A DNA stretch of 64,000 bases from Simmondsia chinensis (GCA_018398585.1 JAGTTD010000011.1:32732164-32796163), one strand, 5' to 3'. Counted from the first letter of the stretch, positions 31,885 through 44,425 are shown. A program made the numbers and translations. Notes: generated from the sequence alone by a model not told the origin.

Positions 31885-32368
31885 GGATAAATTACAGAAA
31901 ATTTTCCTGACTTTTGCTTCAATAACAAAAAAGAACCCCTCAAAAATAAAACTACGCACTAAACCCCTTAACTTTTGAAAATTTTTCACTTTGCCCCCAA
32001 ATAAATTTTTTTGACCATTTTGCCCCTCAACCAAAAAAAGTTAAATTTTATCTTATAATATTTTTTCTTGAAAATTTTAAAAATATTTTTTATCTTCTGA
32101 ACTTCTATAATATTACTATAATTAATTAAAATAATTACATTTTTATAAATATAGAAAATTTTCTTAATTTTTTTTTGCTAAAAACATAAAATATTTAATT
32201 TTTGTCTAATAATATAAAATCTTTTTCTAAAAATAAAATTAAACATTAGGGGCAAAATGCTCAAAAATAAGTTAAATGGGGGTTAAGTGATAAATGAGTT
32301 TTGTAAGTACTTTTATTTGTGAGGGAGAGTTTCTGTTTTTGAAGCAAAAGACAGAGGGGTTTTCTGTG
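31885..32368. mobile_element. Long-TIR MITE (Mutator-like), copy 1
   Basis: The left half (GGATAAATTACAGAAAA…GACTTTTGCTTCAATAAC…) is repeated in inverse at the right (…GAAGCAAAAGACAGAGGGG). TIRs are over 100 bp. The centre is AT-rich and non-coding. A second copy at 39685-40571 has complete ends. Here the right end is slightly truncated, and the flank AATTTTAATGCATCAATTTA appears on both sides. Confidence 0.75.
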
Positions 32369-32639
32369 CATCAATTTTAATGCAATTTTAATGCATCAAT
32401 TTAATTATACAAATAATTCATTTTCTTTTTCATCTTCTTCAATTTCTCATATCTAGATTTTAGGATTGATATCCTTTCATTTTTTGACATATAGAAAAGA
32501 TAAAATAAATTGTCAAGGCAATTAATACAATCATTAACAAAACAAACTATTCGCATGCATTAACCCCAAATTCTTTCTTAACCCCAATGAAATTCATTTA
32601 AGCAAAAACCTATTCACATTCATTAATTCAATGCGAAAA

Positions 32640-33600
32640 AATACCAAAAATAGAAAAAAATTCATATTCTCCCACGCATAATAAAATAAAAAAATAATAC
32701 AAACCTAATAATAATAAAAATAAAAAATAACTAATAATAAAAAAAACTTTTCATATTCTTCCATACATAATAAAATAAAAATCACCAAAAAATTAATAAC
32801 AAATAAAACAAAAAATAAAAAAAATTTCATATTATTCCATACATAATAAAATAAAAAGCAACAAAAAAAGAATAATAAAAAATAACAACTTATATAAAAT
32901 ATCAAAACAATGATGAAATAATTAATTTTCTTTTAAAAAATGTGACACTCCATCTAAGGCCAAAAACTATTCACATTTTTTAATTTTATAAAAAATACAG
33001 AAAGAAACCTTTCATATCATTTCATACATAAATTCATAAAATAAAATAAAACATAGAAATAAAAAACTAATAATCAAAAATACCAAAAACAGCTTACATA
33101 AAATAAAATAATAAAAATAATAATAAATATAAAATATAAATTATACATAAAAATAATTTTCTTTTACAAATATTAAAAATACATAAAATTAATTTTATTT
33201 AAAATATTTCAAAAATTCATAACTACATTAAAATGGTAAAAAAATATTCACATTTTGTAATTCAATTAATCATCAATCATAATAAATGAATTAGAATAAA
33301 TACATTAAATAAAATAAAATATAAACACATAAAATAAATTAATGAAAACTACTAATAAAAATTACAAAAAAAAACTTTTCATATCCTTTTACAAAATTAA
33401 TGCTATATTATAAAATTTGAAAATTAATAACTACCTAAAATAAAATTAAAATCTATTATTATCTATGAATTAAAAAATATACAATCTATGTATAAAAATA
33501 TTCAAGCCATGACAAATGAAATGCAATAATTAATTTCATTTTTAAAAAATTCAAAAAATCATATTGACAAAAAATTAATTTTCTTTTAAACAAATTAACA
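32640..33600 (-). repeat. AT-rich repeat array, inverted relative to 34100-36870
   Basis: Phrases such as TTCATAT(T/C)…CCATACATAATAAAATAAAA recur near 32661, 32750, 32825 and 33008. Reverse-complemented they match TTTATGTATGAAAGGATATGAAAG in the right-hand array. The first three units are about 80 bp apart. No coding sequence is present; short frames are chance. Confidence 0.65.
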
Positions 33601-34099
33601 TTCATTTGTGTTTTTTAAAAAATTATTACCAAGGGTCTTTAAATATTATTTCCCATGCTTAGGATTTCTTAACATTATTTCGCTTATTAGTATATATAGT
33701 AATATATTAGTATAATTAATAATAATAATTGATTTGTAAATACAATTTAATAAATAAATACCAAAATTATTGAAATAAACCATTAAAACCACATTTGAAA
33801 AATTAAAATCTATTGTTATGTTTTTTCACAAAATATTAAATTCCAAAACTATTGCAATAAATCAATATACCCTCATTTTAGAAACTCAAAAGCTACCATT
33901 AGGTTTTTTTTTTTAAAAATTGCACAAATATAATCACAAAAAACTCATTGCTTTCATTGTCACTCATCATCAAAACGAGAAAAAGAGGCATTACCATATA
34001 ATTTGCAGCATTCAGCAGGCCATTCGGCATAAATGACATCTCCTATAAGGTTAGCAGTTTATCTTTTTCGTACGCATTATTTTTTGTAGTCTTTGATAA

Positions 34100-36870
34100 A
34101 TATTTGTGAGGATACAAGATTATAGGAAGAAAAAAAAGGAACTTTGGGAGAAAAATTAAGAATATTATAGATTATTTTATGAAAAGTATAGCACATTATA
34201 GGACATTTAGAAAGAAGAACAATGTGAAGTTAGGGAAAAAAACTAGAATATAAAAAAATATATAATTTTAAGGGAAAAAAGAGAGAAATTATCCTTTAAA
34301 ATTGTACCTATTGTACATTGAAAACAAAAGTTAAGACATTATACGATATTTTAGGATATTCGAAAATAAAACATTATGCGCCGAAGGGAAGAAAAAAAAT
34401 TGGAAAAATGTAATTATGAAAAAAAAAGGACAATATAGTAATTTCGTTGAAGTAAAAAAAATAATATAAAAAAATATAAAGGAAAAAATTAATTCAAGAT
34501 TATTGTATGGATGATGTTTATTCCTTACATAAGAATAGTAATAGAAAATATTTTTCCTTACTAAAAACGAAATTAATTATATAAAATAGTCCTACAAAGT
34601 AATAAAAATTGTACTTTGGGGAAAAAAATTGAGGATATTATTCAATATTTTAGAATTTGAAAATATTTGAACCTACAAATATTTAGAATTGTAACCATTA
34701 TAAAATAGTATAAAAAATTATTTTTTAGCATATTTTATTTAGTTATGAATTTTTAAATTATTTTAAAATAAAATTAATAATTTTGTTACTTATTTGGTAT
34801 TTTAAAATTTCACATTTTTTTTATTTATGAATGAAATGATATGAAAGTCATTTATGTGAAGCAAAAGAAAAAAAATTAATATGAAAAACTATTAAGAAAA
34901 AAATTAATTATAGTTTTTTGTATGAGTGGTGTTTATTTCTTACATAAAAGCATTTTTTCCTCACAAAAAACAAATCAATTCTTTCTCCATACAAAATGGT
35001 TTTTTAAAATTATATACATTATACTTTGGGGAGATAAATTTATGACATTATACAATATTTTTGAATTTGGAAAATTTTGAACTTGGAAAAATTTTACAAT
35101 TGTAACCATTATAGAATATTGTAGTTAAAAGTTTTTTTTTAGTATGTTTTATGTAGTTATGAGTTTTAAAATTATTTTTTAAAAAATTAATAATTTTATT
35201 ACTTTTTTGGTATTTTTAATTTTTTAATTTTATTTTCTTTTAAGTAGTTTTGTATGAAAGGATATGAAAGTCATTTCGATAAAGCGAAGAAAAAAATGAT
35301 ATTAAAAAATATAAAAGAAAAAAAATTAAGTCTTGATTTTTTTTTATGGGTAGGGTTATTCCTTACATAAAAATAGTCATAAAAATTGTTTTTCCTTACA
35401 TAAAAATAAAATTAATTATTTTTTTAAGTAATACGGTACCTTAAAATTATAATCATTGTAGTTTGTGGAAGAAAGATTTAAGACATTATACAACATTTAT
35501 AATTTGAAAAGATTTTGGAATTGTAACCATTTTAGGATATTGTAACCAATAATTTTTAATATATTTTATATAATTATGAATTTTAGAATTTTTTTTAAAG
35601 GAAATTTCATTATTTAATTACTTTTTTGGTAATTTTTATTTGTATATTTATATAGTTATGTATAAAAGGATATAAAATTTTTTTTTGAATATTTCATTGG
35701 ACGAAAGAAAATTATTTTCTATGTTTATATTTTATTTTATTTTAGTTTATGTATTTATGTGAAGTGAAGGAAAAAAAAGTTATACAAAAAATGTAAATGA
35801 AAAATTAATCCTAGACTTTTGTATGTGTGTTGTTTATTCCTTACATAAAAATAGTTATAAAAATAAAATTTATTCTTTTTCCATACAAAATTGTTCTTTA
35901 AAATTATAACCATTGTACTTTTGGGGAGAAAAATCTAGGATATTTTACAATATTTTAGAATTTGAAAAGATATAAACTTTGATAGATTTTGCAATTGTAA
36001 CCTTTATAGGACATTGTAACCAATAATTGTTTTGGCATGTGTTTATGTAGTTAGGGATTTTTGAATTTTTAAAAAGAAAATTAATTATTTTATGACTTTT
36101 AAGGTTTTTTATTTTTATATTTTACTTTATTTTATAAATTTAATTATGAAAGATTATGAAAGTCATTTATGTGAGGTGAATATGAAAAAATGTAAAATAA
36201 AAATTAATTCTAGGTTTTTGTACGTGTAGTGTTTATTCCTTATATAAAAATAGTCAATAAAAATATTTTTTCATGCATAAAAACAAAAGTAATTCTTTTT
36301 CTATACAAAATAGTCCTTTAAAATTATAAAACATTGTACTTGTGGGAGAAAAATTTAGGACATCAAACAACATTTTTAAATTTGAAAAACATTTAAACTT
36401 GGAAAAATTTTAGAATTGTAACAATTATAGGATATCGTAACCAATAGTTCTTTTAGCATGTTTTATGTTATAAATTTTCAAATTATTTTAAAAGAAAATT
36501 AATTATTTCATTAGTTTTTTGGTACTTTAATTTTTTATTTTATTTTCTTTTATATATTTATGTATGGAAAAATATGAAAGTCATTTCCATTGGGTGGTAT
36601 TTATTCCTTGCATAAAAATTGTCATAAAAATTATTTTTCCTTGCGTAAAAATAAAATTAACTCTTTTTTCATTCAATATAGCCTTTTAAAATTATAACCA
36701 TTGTACTTTGGAAAAGAAAAATTTAGGACATTATTTAGAATTTGGAAAGATTTAAACTTGAAAAGATTTTAGAATTGTAACTATTATAGGCTATTATAAC
36801 CAATAGTTTTTTTAACATGTTTTATCTAGTTATGAATTTCAGAATTTTTTTAATGAATAATTAATTATTT
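34100..36870 (+). repeat. AT-rich tandem array with roughly 400-bp units
   Basis: The anchor TTTATTCCTTACATAAAAATAG recurs in variant form near 34518, 34928, 35349, 35830, 36228 and 36597 (spacing 369-481 bp). Each unit also carries TTGTAACCATTATAGGATATTGTAACC-like and ATGAAAGGATATGAAAGTCATTT-like phrases. Units are well diverged. This satellite-like array makes up much of the Helitron interior. Confidence 0.75.
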
Positions 36871-37644
36871 CATTAGGTGCTCTAAGAAAAAAAATTACAC
36901 CTACGAAACATACAAAAGTAACTAACTATTACAATTTGTAGAATTTTGTTAGAAACCAATTGGAGAAATATCTAAAAGAATACATAGACAGAACATGAAT
37001 TTTCTATGTTGAAGCTCCACAATGGGAGGACGAAACGAGAAACTGGATGGCTAAACTCATCATACGCATGCATTGGGAGGAGGAATATTTTTATAACATA
37101 AATCAAATCAAAAATTTTGAATGACAACTATAAACAAGGTATTGAAATAATCGTTATATTTTATATGCGTCTCAAACAAACGTTTGTATTGTAATTGGAG
37201 GGTTGATATGGTCGGAGTTGTTTTCCAGTCAAAATTGCATTTTACATTTTCTTTTTTGACGACATTAATGGAACTTCATTTGCAATCTATTTCAATATCC
37301 CAACTGGTACCATTAGGTAATTTTTATTCCGTTATGTTTAGTTGTTAGTTTCCTTGATGATTATTAATTAAGGCCTATGGGTGCCTGTTCTTACCAAGAG
37401 ATAATACATGCACACCTTTTGAATTTCAATAACTCAATATTTCGTTGGCTGTTTATATAAATTACTTAAATTTCTGTAGATCAGTGGAAGTAAGGATTAA
37501 GTCAAACATAAAAAATATGCTTCAAATAAATTTCGGATTTATTACATGGGATTACACATATATTATATGTATTCATCAACAATCTAATACATCCAACAAG
37601 TACAAATACATATAGCAGCCGTGCATCGCATGGGGTTTTGCTAG

Positions 37645-38036
37645 TGTTTATTTAATTAGAAGAGTATAAAGAATTTTCATTAAAATACAATTTAATTAAC
37701 TTAAGATTTGATGGTATATTCTTTAAATATCTTGATCTTTTTAATATGTTTTAAAGGTGTCGTAAATTTTGGTAACTTGTGTTGTTGTATTCAACTAAAA
37801 AATCAAAATGCCCTTTTAGTATTTTAACTAAATCACAAAATATCTCATTCTCTCTCCTCCTAGAAAGTTGCCCGGTAACTATTGCCGTTGCTGCTAGCCC
37901 TAGAATGACACCACGATCCCCTCATGCCTAACACCTCCCTCCACTCCTAGCAAAAGTTAATAGACTATTAATACTGTTACACATACGATACCTAGAAAAG
38001 AAAACTCAAATGCTTAGGGTTCCCAACTTTCTGAAA
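37645..38036. other. Spacer right of the Helitron, no gene seen
   Basis: AT-rich, then a CT-rich section (CTCATTCTCTCTCCTCCTAG). No open frame of note. Confidence 0.4.
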
Positions 38037-38043
38037 ATCATTT

Positions 38044-38675
38044 ACAACGTTTGGTTCCCACGACCACCTCCACCTCCAGCCCCCTCCACCTCCAGCCCAG
38101 TGGCTCCCCCCCGCCCCCAAAAAGCTCCTGACCCAGCTCTACCTGCATCTTCGCCTCCAGGTCTCGGTTGTGAAGTATCGGCGCGGCGAGCCACTTGACC
38201 CACCTCCTGTTGACACTTCTAGACGAAGTAACTCTTCAAGAGGTCTCCAGAAATTCCATCGTCTCTTCCACCCGCCGGCCGGAATCTCTTTCCCCTTTCC
38301 TGTGATGTATACTCGGTACCCTCCCTGCCCGGTACCGTTGCATGCATCTGGGGGGGGGGGGGGGGGGGGGGGGGGGTTATTGCCCTCCTGTCCTCCACCC
38401 TCTTCCAGGTCTTCATTCGTTTCCAGTCAGGTGATTTTGTGAGTGGTTCTGCTTCGACTTCATCCAATATCCTCGTAGTTTAGATTTATGTGTCGCTATC
38501 TTGTTTCCTGTTTTTGATTTTTTGGTTTTTCCCGGTCTTGGAATTTTCGTGCCTGTCCCTGTTGTTCTCTCCCTGTTTGTTGTGATCCTGAATTTTGTAC
38601 ACACCCTTGCCAACGGGGTGGCCCTGGGCTCGCTTTGACGAGCTGCCTGTTTATACTACAGCTATGCCGATAATT
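38044..38675 (+). mobile_element. Truncated L1-like retroelement 3' region with poly-G tract (copy 1)
   Basis: It shares with 41398-41869 the order CAAGAGG…TTCCA, GGA(A/T)TCTCTTTCCCCTTT, CTCGGTACCC, a G-run, CCTCCACCCTCT, TTTTTCCCGGT, GGGCTCGC…TTG(A/T) and TACTACAG(C/T)TATGCCGAT. A short duplication ATCATTT flanks it (38037-38043 and 38676-38682). The proline- and glycine-rich open frames crossing it are not conserved in the second copy. Confidence 0.65.
38350..38376. repeat. G27 homopolymer
   Basis: Twenty-seven consecutive G residues inside the retroelement fragment. The related copy has 13 at the same place (41570-41582). Confidence 0.9.
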
Positions 38676-38811
38676 ATCATTTGGTAACTAAATATATTTT
38701 CAAGCCTCAGAATAAAAACTAAAGTTCATTCATTTTCCATAAGATAATAGTACTTTTATATGATACATATGACTAGATCCATACCTATAACATTACGATA
38801 CAGACCAAAAA

Positions 38812-39290
38812 AGGTTCCATCCCAAAACTAATTGGCAATGAGTGGAGTAACTCTTTTGGTATATAAATTTGTATTCTATTCATTAACCCTCCAATGTGGG
38901 ATTTAATTTTCCTGTATCAGACCACCACACTCCGCATCTCGCATTCACACGAGTTGGCTTTATACTAGATTTCTAGTCCCGAGCAAACGCTGCAATTCCG
39001 GCGTCACCACCACACAATGGACATGGCTTTGCACTAGAATTATTATAGTCCTGGGCGAACACTGCAATGCCGGCGTCACCATACTAATCTTCTCCTTCGC
39101 TTCTCTTTAACCTTACTTATCTTAACAACCATACTAATATCTATTACATATCTCTTTTACTTGTATCAATACTACAGAATGTTCCATTCCAAAACTAATG
39201 AATAATATGTGAAGTAACTCCTTTAGTATATAAATTAGTATTCTATTCATCCACCTATCAATATAAGATTAAATTTATCTGTATTCCAGG
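38812..39290. repeat. Direct-repeat-bounded element (possible TRIM-like remnant)
   Basis: Two diverged direct repeats of about 100 bp, near 38812-38920 and 39181-39285, share CCAAAACTAAT, GTAACTC(T/C)TTT(G/A)GTATATAAATT, GTATTCTATTCAT and ATCTGTAT/TCCTGTAT ends. Between them two units of GC(A/G)AACNCTGCAATNCCGGCGTCACCA occur (about 38975-39085). No primer site or target duplication was found. Confidence 0.5.
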
Positions 39291-39684
39291 ACTGTATGCA
39301 AATAAATAGACGAATATAAGTACATAATAAATGAGATCCAAGTGTCCAACAAACCCATTGCCCATAATAAGTACTCACATAGTTATCATATTAAAAAAGA
39401 AGTGGCAGATTTATTGTTTGTTGGGGGTTTCCCCCCAATCTTTTCTTATATTATCTTTCTTTCCGTACAGTTAGTGGTTGAACTGGACCCTTTTCGTATA
39501 ATTATTATATATATATGATATGATACTCATCTAACGTTTTAAAATTAATTTCTCGTCTTTTGATTTTTTAAAATATAATTTTAGACTTAATCTTTTGATA
39601 TTTTGTAAAATTGCAAATTTTATCGGAATTACTAATCTATCTTGTATTGATATTGAGTATCGGGATATTTATTATAAAAAATAA
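39291..39684. other. AT-rich spacer, nothing recognised
   Basis: No open frame or known repeat. Confidence 0.4.
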
Positions 39685-40571
39685 GGTAAATTATAGAAAA
39701 ATTTTCGTACTTTTGCTTCAATAATAGAAACTTTCTTTACAAATAAAATCACTCATTAAACTCTCTCACTTTTAACAATTTATCACTTTACTCCCAAACA
39801 ACTCTTTTTTGACCATTTTACCTCTCAAAATAAAATAGTTAAGTATTTAATTTTATTTTTGGGTAGGATTTTATGTTTTGAGGAAACATAAATTTTTTAA
39901 ATATTTTTAGAAAAATTAAATTTTTGATATTTATAAAAATTATTATTTTAATTAATTATATAGTTGTGACATTATAATATCAACAAAAATATTACATTTT
40001 ATCTTACAATATTTTTTATAAAAATTTAAAAATATTTTTTATCTTCTAAACTTATAATATTATTATTATAATTTATTAAAATAATTATATTTTTTTTATA
40101 AATATAGAAAATTTTCATAATTCTATTACGAAAAACATAATTTTTTCTAATTTTTGCCTAATAATATAAAACCTCCTTCTAAAAACTCTTAAGTTAAGCG
40201 TGCTTAGGCTAGAGTAGTACCAGGATGGGTGACCTACTGGGAAGTCCTCGTGTTGCCAACCCTACAAGGTTAGAGGTTCTCGGAAACAGCCTCTCGGCAG
40301 GGTTACACCCTGAAGAGGTAAGGCTAGGTACATCCACTCCTTCTAGACCCCCCTTATATGAGAGCCCTTAAGGTACTAGGTCTGTTATTGTTGCTCATTC
40401 TAAAAATATAATTAAATATTTAACTTCCTCACTTTTAAGGGACAAAATGGTAAAAAAAAAAGTAACATGAAGGTTAATTGATAAATTTTTGAAAGTGAGA
40501 GGATTTTATAAGTGCTTTAAAGAAATTTATTTTTAAAATAAAAGACAAAATTTTTTACTATAATTTATCCT
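39685..40571. mobile_element. Long-TIR MITE (Mutator-like), copy 2, interrupted by a SINE
   Basis: Left end GGTAAATTATAGAAAAAT and right end reading GGATAAATTATAGTAAAAA on the opposite strand are inverted copies, followed inward by CTTTTGCTTCAATAATAG and its counterpart. The flanks TAAAAAATAA on both sides may be a target duplication. It is related to 31885-32368 throughout, which lacks the 212-bp SINE present here. Confidence 0.8.
40186..40397 (+). mobile_element. 5S rRNA-derived SINE (copy 3, 5'-truncated) with TSD TTCTAAAAA
   Basis: It starts within 5S (CTCTTAAGTTAAGCGTGCTT), then AGTAGTACCAGGATGGGTGA, CTGGGAAGTCCTCGTGTTGC, so even the 3' end of 5S rRNA (GTGTTGC) is kept. It continues GGAAACAGCCTCTCGGCAGG and ends GGTACTAGGTCTGTTATTGTTGCTCA. 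The 9-bp duplication TTCTAAAAA lies at 40177-40185 and 40398-40406. The paralogous MITE near 32225 (TTTTTCTAAAAATAAAATT) is unoccupied, which fixes both borders. Confidence 0.9.
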
Positions 40572-41389
40572 TTAAAAAATAATGTGGATAAGATATATAT
40601 ATAAAAAAGTCAAAGAGTACAAGATTTAAAGTAGTAAGTGAGAGAGTGCAAAAAAAGTCAAGGGTCAAAAGGTCAAACACGCGTTGCTGGTTCCTGACAT
40701 TTTCACACTCTTCCCCTTATTGTTATCCATGTGCTTTGTTTTTTCTACCTCACCACCTTATACACTCCATTAATTTAAATTAATATTTCTCGGGACATAA
40801 CTTGACGGTGGAGAATTCAAAACATCAAGAAATTAACTTTTTTAAAAATTTAAACTGATAATTGAAAGCTCAATAATAATTTTATATTAGCCTATCTCAT
40901 ACTTTATGCTTAAATTATTTTAGTATTAAAAGTGAAGACTATTAAGATTCGTACTTTTGATCTTTTGGTCAACATAATTCTGATACTATGTCAAGGAACT
41001 AACTTTCTCAAAAGATTAAGCTGATGAGTGAAGGTTCGGGAATAATTTTATACTGTAACACAAAAAGCCATAAAATCTACGTGTTCAATTTCCACCAAAG
41101 TCATATGTTACTCCCTTTTAAAGGGATTTATCCCCTTCCGCTTCCCCACAAGACGGTAACTCAGAGGAAGTTCAAATATAACTAACAATTGAAAATATTT
41201 GAAAAATGCTGAATCAACTTCAGTATGCTAAGAGTTCTTATATTTTCAGAAAATGTAACCATGGTGCAGATATGACGACAAATATACTAAATATTGACGA
41301 AGAACCACTTTGATAGGGTTTCCCATCTTTCTTAAAAATAGTAGTAATTATTCTATTCGAAATTGAGTCTTTATTTTCTATATAATATG
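40572..41389. other. Spacer with dispersed repeat phrases
   Basis: Phrases of the type CAAGAAATTAACTTTTT…TTTAAACTGATAATTGAAAG occur at 40828 and 41000 and recur near 43985, 44150 and 46120. They mark an old dispersed repeat. No gene is seen. Confidence 0.4.
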
Positions 41390-41397
41390 AAATATAT

Positions 41398-41869
41398 ACA
41401 TTGGTTCACTTGGTTCTAAAAGGGGCTCCCAGACGATGTAATTTCTCAAGAGGCTTCCAGGCGATCCGTCATCTCTCACCCGTATTTCTGGATTCTCTTT
41501 CCCCTTTTCTGTGTTGTGGACTCGGTACCCCTCCTGTCTGCTCCTACCTGGTACTTTGCTCACACCACAGGGGGGGGGGGGGAGGATTTTCCCTTATTGT
41601 CCTCCACCCTCTCCGAGGTCGTCGTTTCGTCTCCTGTGTGGTGTCTCTGGGTGTGTATCTGCTTCTGCGCCATCCGTTGCCCTGCTTGGTCTGGTCTCTT
41701 CCTGTGTTTTAGTTTTTTTTCCCGGTGTTGTTGTTGTGTTTTGGTGCCCGTTGTTTTCCCTATTTGTTCTTGTCTTTTTTTGGTACCCACTACCGTTTAC
41801 GAGGTGGCTAAGGGCTCGCCTTGTTGAGTTACCTGTATGTACTACAGTTATGCCGATCATTATCGTAAA
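41398..41869 (+). mobile_element. Truncated L1-like retroelement 3' region (copy 2)
   Basis: Sister of 38044-38675 with G13 instead of G27. It ends GTACTACAGTTATGCCGATCATTATCGT. AAATATAT flanks both sides (41390-41397 and 41870-41877). The 103-123-codon frames across it are not shared with copy 1. Confidence 0.7.
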
Positions 41870-42310
41870 AAATATATTTTAATTAATTCTAGTTTTCAAC
41901 TATTTCTATAACTAAGTATTGGAACATATTGATGAAAATATAATGAAGTTTTCTCTCCGTAACATACCCATTTTTTTTAAAAAAATTTTGATGTTATAAA
42001 AATGTTACTTCTATTTTTAAAATACACGATCTATCTTATGTAAGTGGCTAGGCACATGTTAATGAACATTAAATGTAAGTTTTTTTTGAAAAGTGCTTTA
42101 AATGTAGGTTAGAGGCATATTAATTAGCAATTGTTAGTAGAAAAAAGTATTAGAAGAGCATTTATGAGTTCACTAATATTTATTACATGCATATTATTTT
42201 AGCTATATAAATACAATTTTGTTAATTTATTTTTTTTCATTGGTTTTTATAATTATATTTTTTCATTTTAATAATGTGCATTTCCAAAATATAATAACAA
42301 TCAAACCATT

Positions 42311-42560
42311 CTTTTTTTTTTTTTGGTAATTAGTGACATAGTCACGGTACAAAGCGGACAACTCCACCAAGCGAGCCCTGAGTCAACCCTTAAAAGACCG
42401 GGGACCAAAAAAGAGAACCAAATAAACACAGGCAAAACATGAGACAAAATACGAGACTCAAACACGACTAGGCAAGACATCGAAAACATGACCAATGAAC
42501 CAAAAGACAGGAAAATGGAACAACGACGTGCTAAATCTATTAAAACAAGGTATTCAGCAA
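42311..42560 (-). mobile_element. L1 LINE 3' fragment with oligo(A) end
   Basis: On the minus strand GGGCTCGCTTGGTGGAGTTG, TTTGTACCGTGACTATGTCA and CTAATTACCAAAAAAAAAAA give a 3' end like the L1-type ends at 38.6, 41.8 and 61.0 kb. It is heavily 5'-truncated; the 5' limit is uncertain. Confidence 0.6.
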
Positions 42561-42736
42561 AAATGGATCAAAGCCATCAAAGTTCAGACCTAGTCTTTTC
42601 CCCATCTTCAGTGTGTGTTTCGCGGCAAAGATCTTGCCTTCATTTTCGACATTGTTGCGCTTTTTGGTCCTTTTTCCTTCCTTCCTTTCACCTCTTCTTC
42701 TTCTTCCAATATTTGGAGGATCTGGTTATTAGAGCA

Positions 42737-42901
42737 ATCTTCTAGAATTTCCTATAATCTAGGGTTAGCATATGATTTATTCTTATACCCCTTGACTTAT
42801 GTAAATCTAGGGGCATTGTTAGTCATTTTTCTCTTGTACTTTTCCTATATAAAGGGCCTGTGTATGTACCTATTTACTCATTCAATAATAGAGTTTCACA
42901 C
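42737..42901 (+). repeat. Solo-LTR-like copy related to the copia LTR at 63352-63504
   Basis: TTCTAGAATTTCCTATAATC, CCCCTTGACTTATGTAAA, TCTAGGGGCATT, TTTTCCTATATAAAGGGCC, TACTCATTCA and an end in TTTCACA follow the right-edge LTR in order. The 5' end reads TC instead of TG and no 5-bp duplication was found, so it is an old or broken copy. Confidence 0.6.
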
Positions 42902-44411
42902 AGGTAACCTCCTTGTACTGCTACCCGGGTGATATGTCTTTAAAAAACTCTTGAAGGTCTCACTTAACTTGTTCTTTTTTCTGCGCGGCTCTGCAGCCCC
43001 TTTTAGTGAGGCCAATGTTTTGGTCTTGATGCCTGGATTCCATTTTTCTCCTTCTCTCCCCACCCTTGCAAGGCTGTTCCATACGCTTCATCGGAATCGT
43101 TTTCAAGGAATTTCCATCGTCATACGAGTGGCTTTCTAAAGTAGTAAGCTCGAAACCCGGTGAAAATTTAGGTTCGGAGGACACCGACTCACAATGAAAA
43201 CAATCTATCTTGTTGACCATGCTATATTAGCTATTTTTCTTATCGTTTTAATATCTTAAGAATATTATCATTCAAATTTTTTGAACTTTTGTGATACTTA
43301 AATAGACTACTTCATATATACAATATATACAAGAAAAAATATATATATATATACAATATGGTGAATATTGATGTTTTTTATTCAAAAAATATTTTACATG
43401 TAATACAACATTTTTTGTGAGTAAAATTTTGTATTTAAATGAAAAAAAAAAAAAAAATCTTGCATATGTTAAAATATAATTTAGTATTGTTTTTCTCAAA
43501 AAAAATGTTGACGAGTTTAATATGAGCAGCATGTAAATTTATTAAAAGTGTTTTATAAATAATTTAATAATTATATATTTAATTAATGCTCATAATAATA
43601 ATGGACTAATTTAATGCTTTGAACACATGTTAGAAAAACCCTATTTTTATATGCATATCCCTGTATTTAAACACAGAATGTTAACTTTAATTAAAAAATA
43701 TATATTTTTAACAAAACCTGTGTTCGCAACCCATGTTGCCCTCCTTACTCTATGCCTTTTATATCCTTCACTTTTTCAAATAATATATGTAATTAAACGT
43801 CAAGCTTAATTGACGCGACAATTTTTCCCAACAGCTTAAACTTTTAGAAAAATTAGCTTTTTAATAACTTTTACTACATCTCCATCCCTGTTAAAGGGTT
43901 TTAGTAAACTTTTTACTGATCAAATTTAATATGAACACACAATTTCGAGAATAAATTACCAACACCTATTGGTTATATACTGTTAAGAAATTAATTTTTT
44001 CAAAAACTTAAACTAATAGGTAAAAACTCATTATTGTTTTTATACTCTAACATACCCCCTCATGTAAATGTCTATTGGGCATCTGCTTAAATTATGTTAA
44101 TATTGAAAGAGAGGTAGTTGGGATTCGAACTTGTGACCTATTCCAAAAGTTTAAACTGATAAGTGAAGGCTGACGATAAATTGTATACTCTAACATGTCC
44201 CCTCACCCAAATGCCGTTAAGCTTGAAGCGAGGCTATAAATACTCTAACACTTGGCTAGTTCTACACTCGAATATCTACGTTTAGTTAAGAGTCATTCCA
44301 TATTAGAACTAGAATAACAATGTACTTATATGTTATTAACACATTCAATGGTGGCTATTTATTATATGCGGAAACATTTCCTATATGATTCGTCCAATTA
44401 GCTACCAGTTT
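42902..44411. other. AT-rich spacer, no gene seen
   Basis: A moderately GC-rich patch (42960-43200) encodes nothing recognised. The phrase TCTAACATGTCCCCTCACCC (44200) and the related TCTAACATACCCCCTCATG (44045) belong to a dispersed repeat. Confidence 0.4.
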
Positions 44412-44425
44412 AAAGCATTGGTATT

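Larger units (their letters stand above)
31737..37644 (+). mobile_element. Non-autonomous Helitron, 5.9 kb
   Basis: The 5' end TCTATACTAGACTATTAAG follows an A at 31736. The 3' end has a CCGTGC-ATC-GCATGG hairpin (37619-37633), then GGTTTTGCTAG and a T at 37645. TC…CTAG termini, a GC-rich hairpin 8-10 bases before the end and insertion between A and T without duplication are Helitron hallmarks. No Rep/helicase is encoded, so movement needed an autonomous partner. The interior carries a MULE-like MITE (31885-32368) and AT-rich repeat arrays in both orientations. The 3' end is convincing; the pairing with this 5' end is likely but not proven. Confidence 0.75.

Noticed and set aside
38170..38442. 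90-codon frame with a poly-glycine run
   Set aside because: The glycines come from the G27 tract, and the sister copy at 41398-41869 does not keep the frame.
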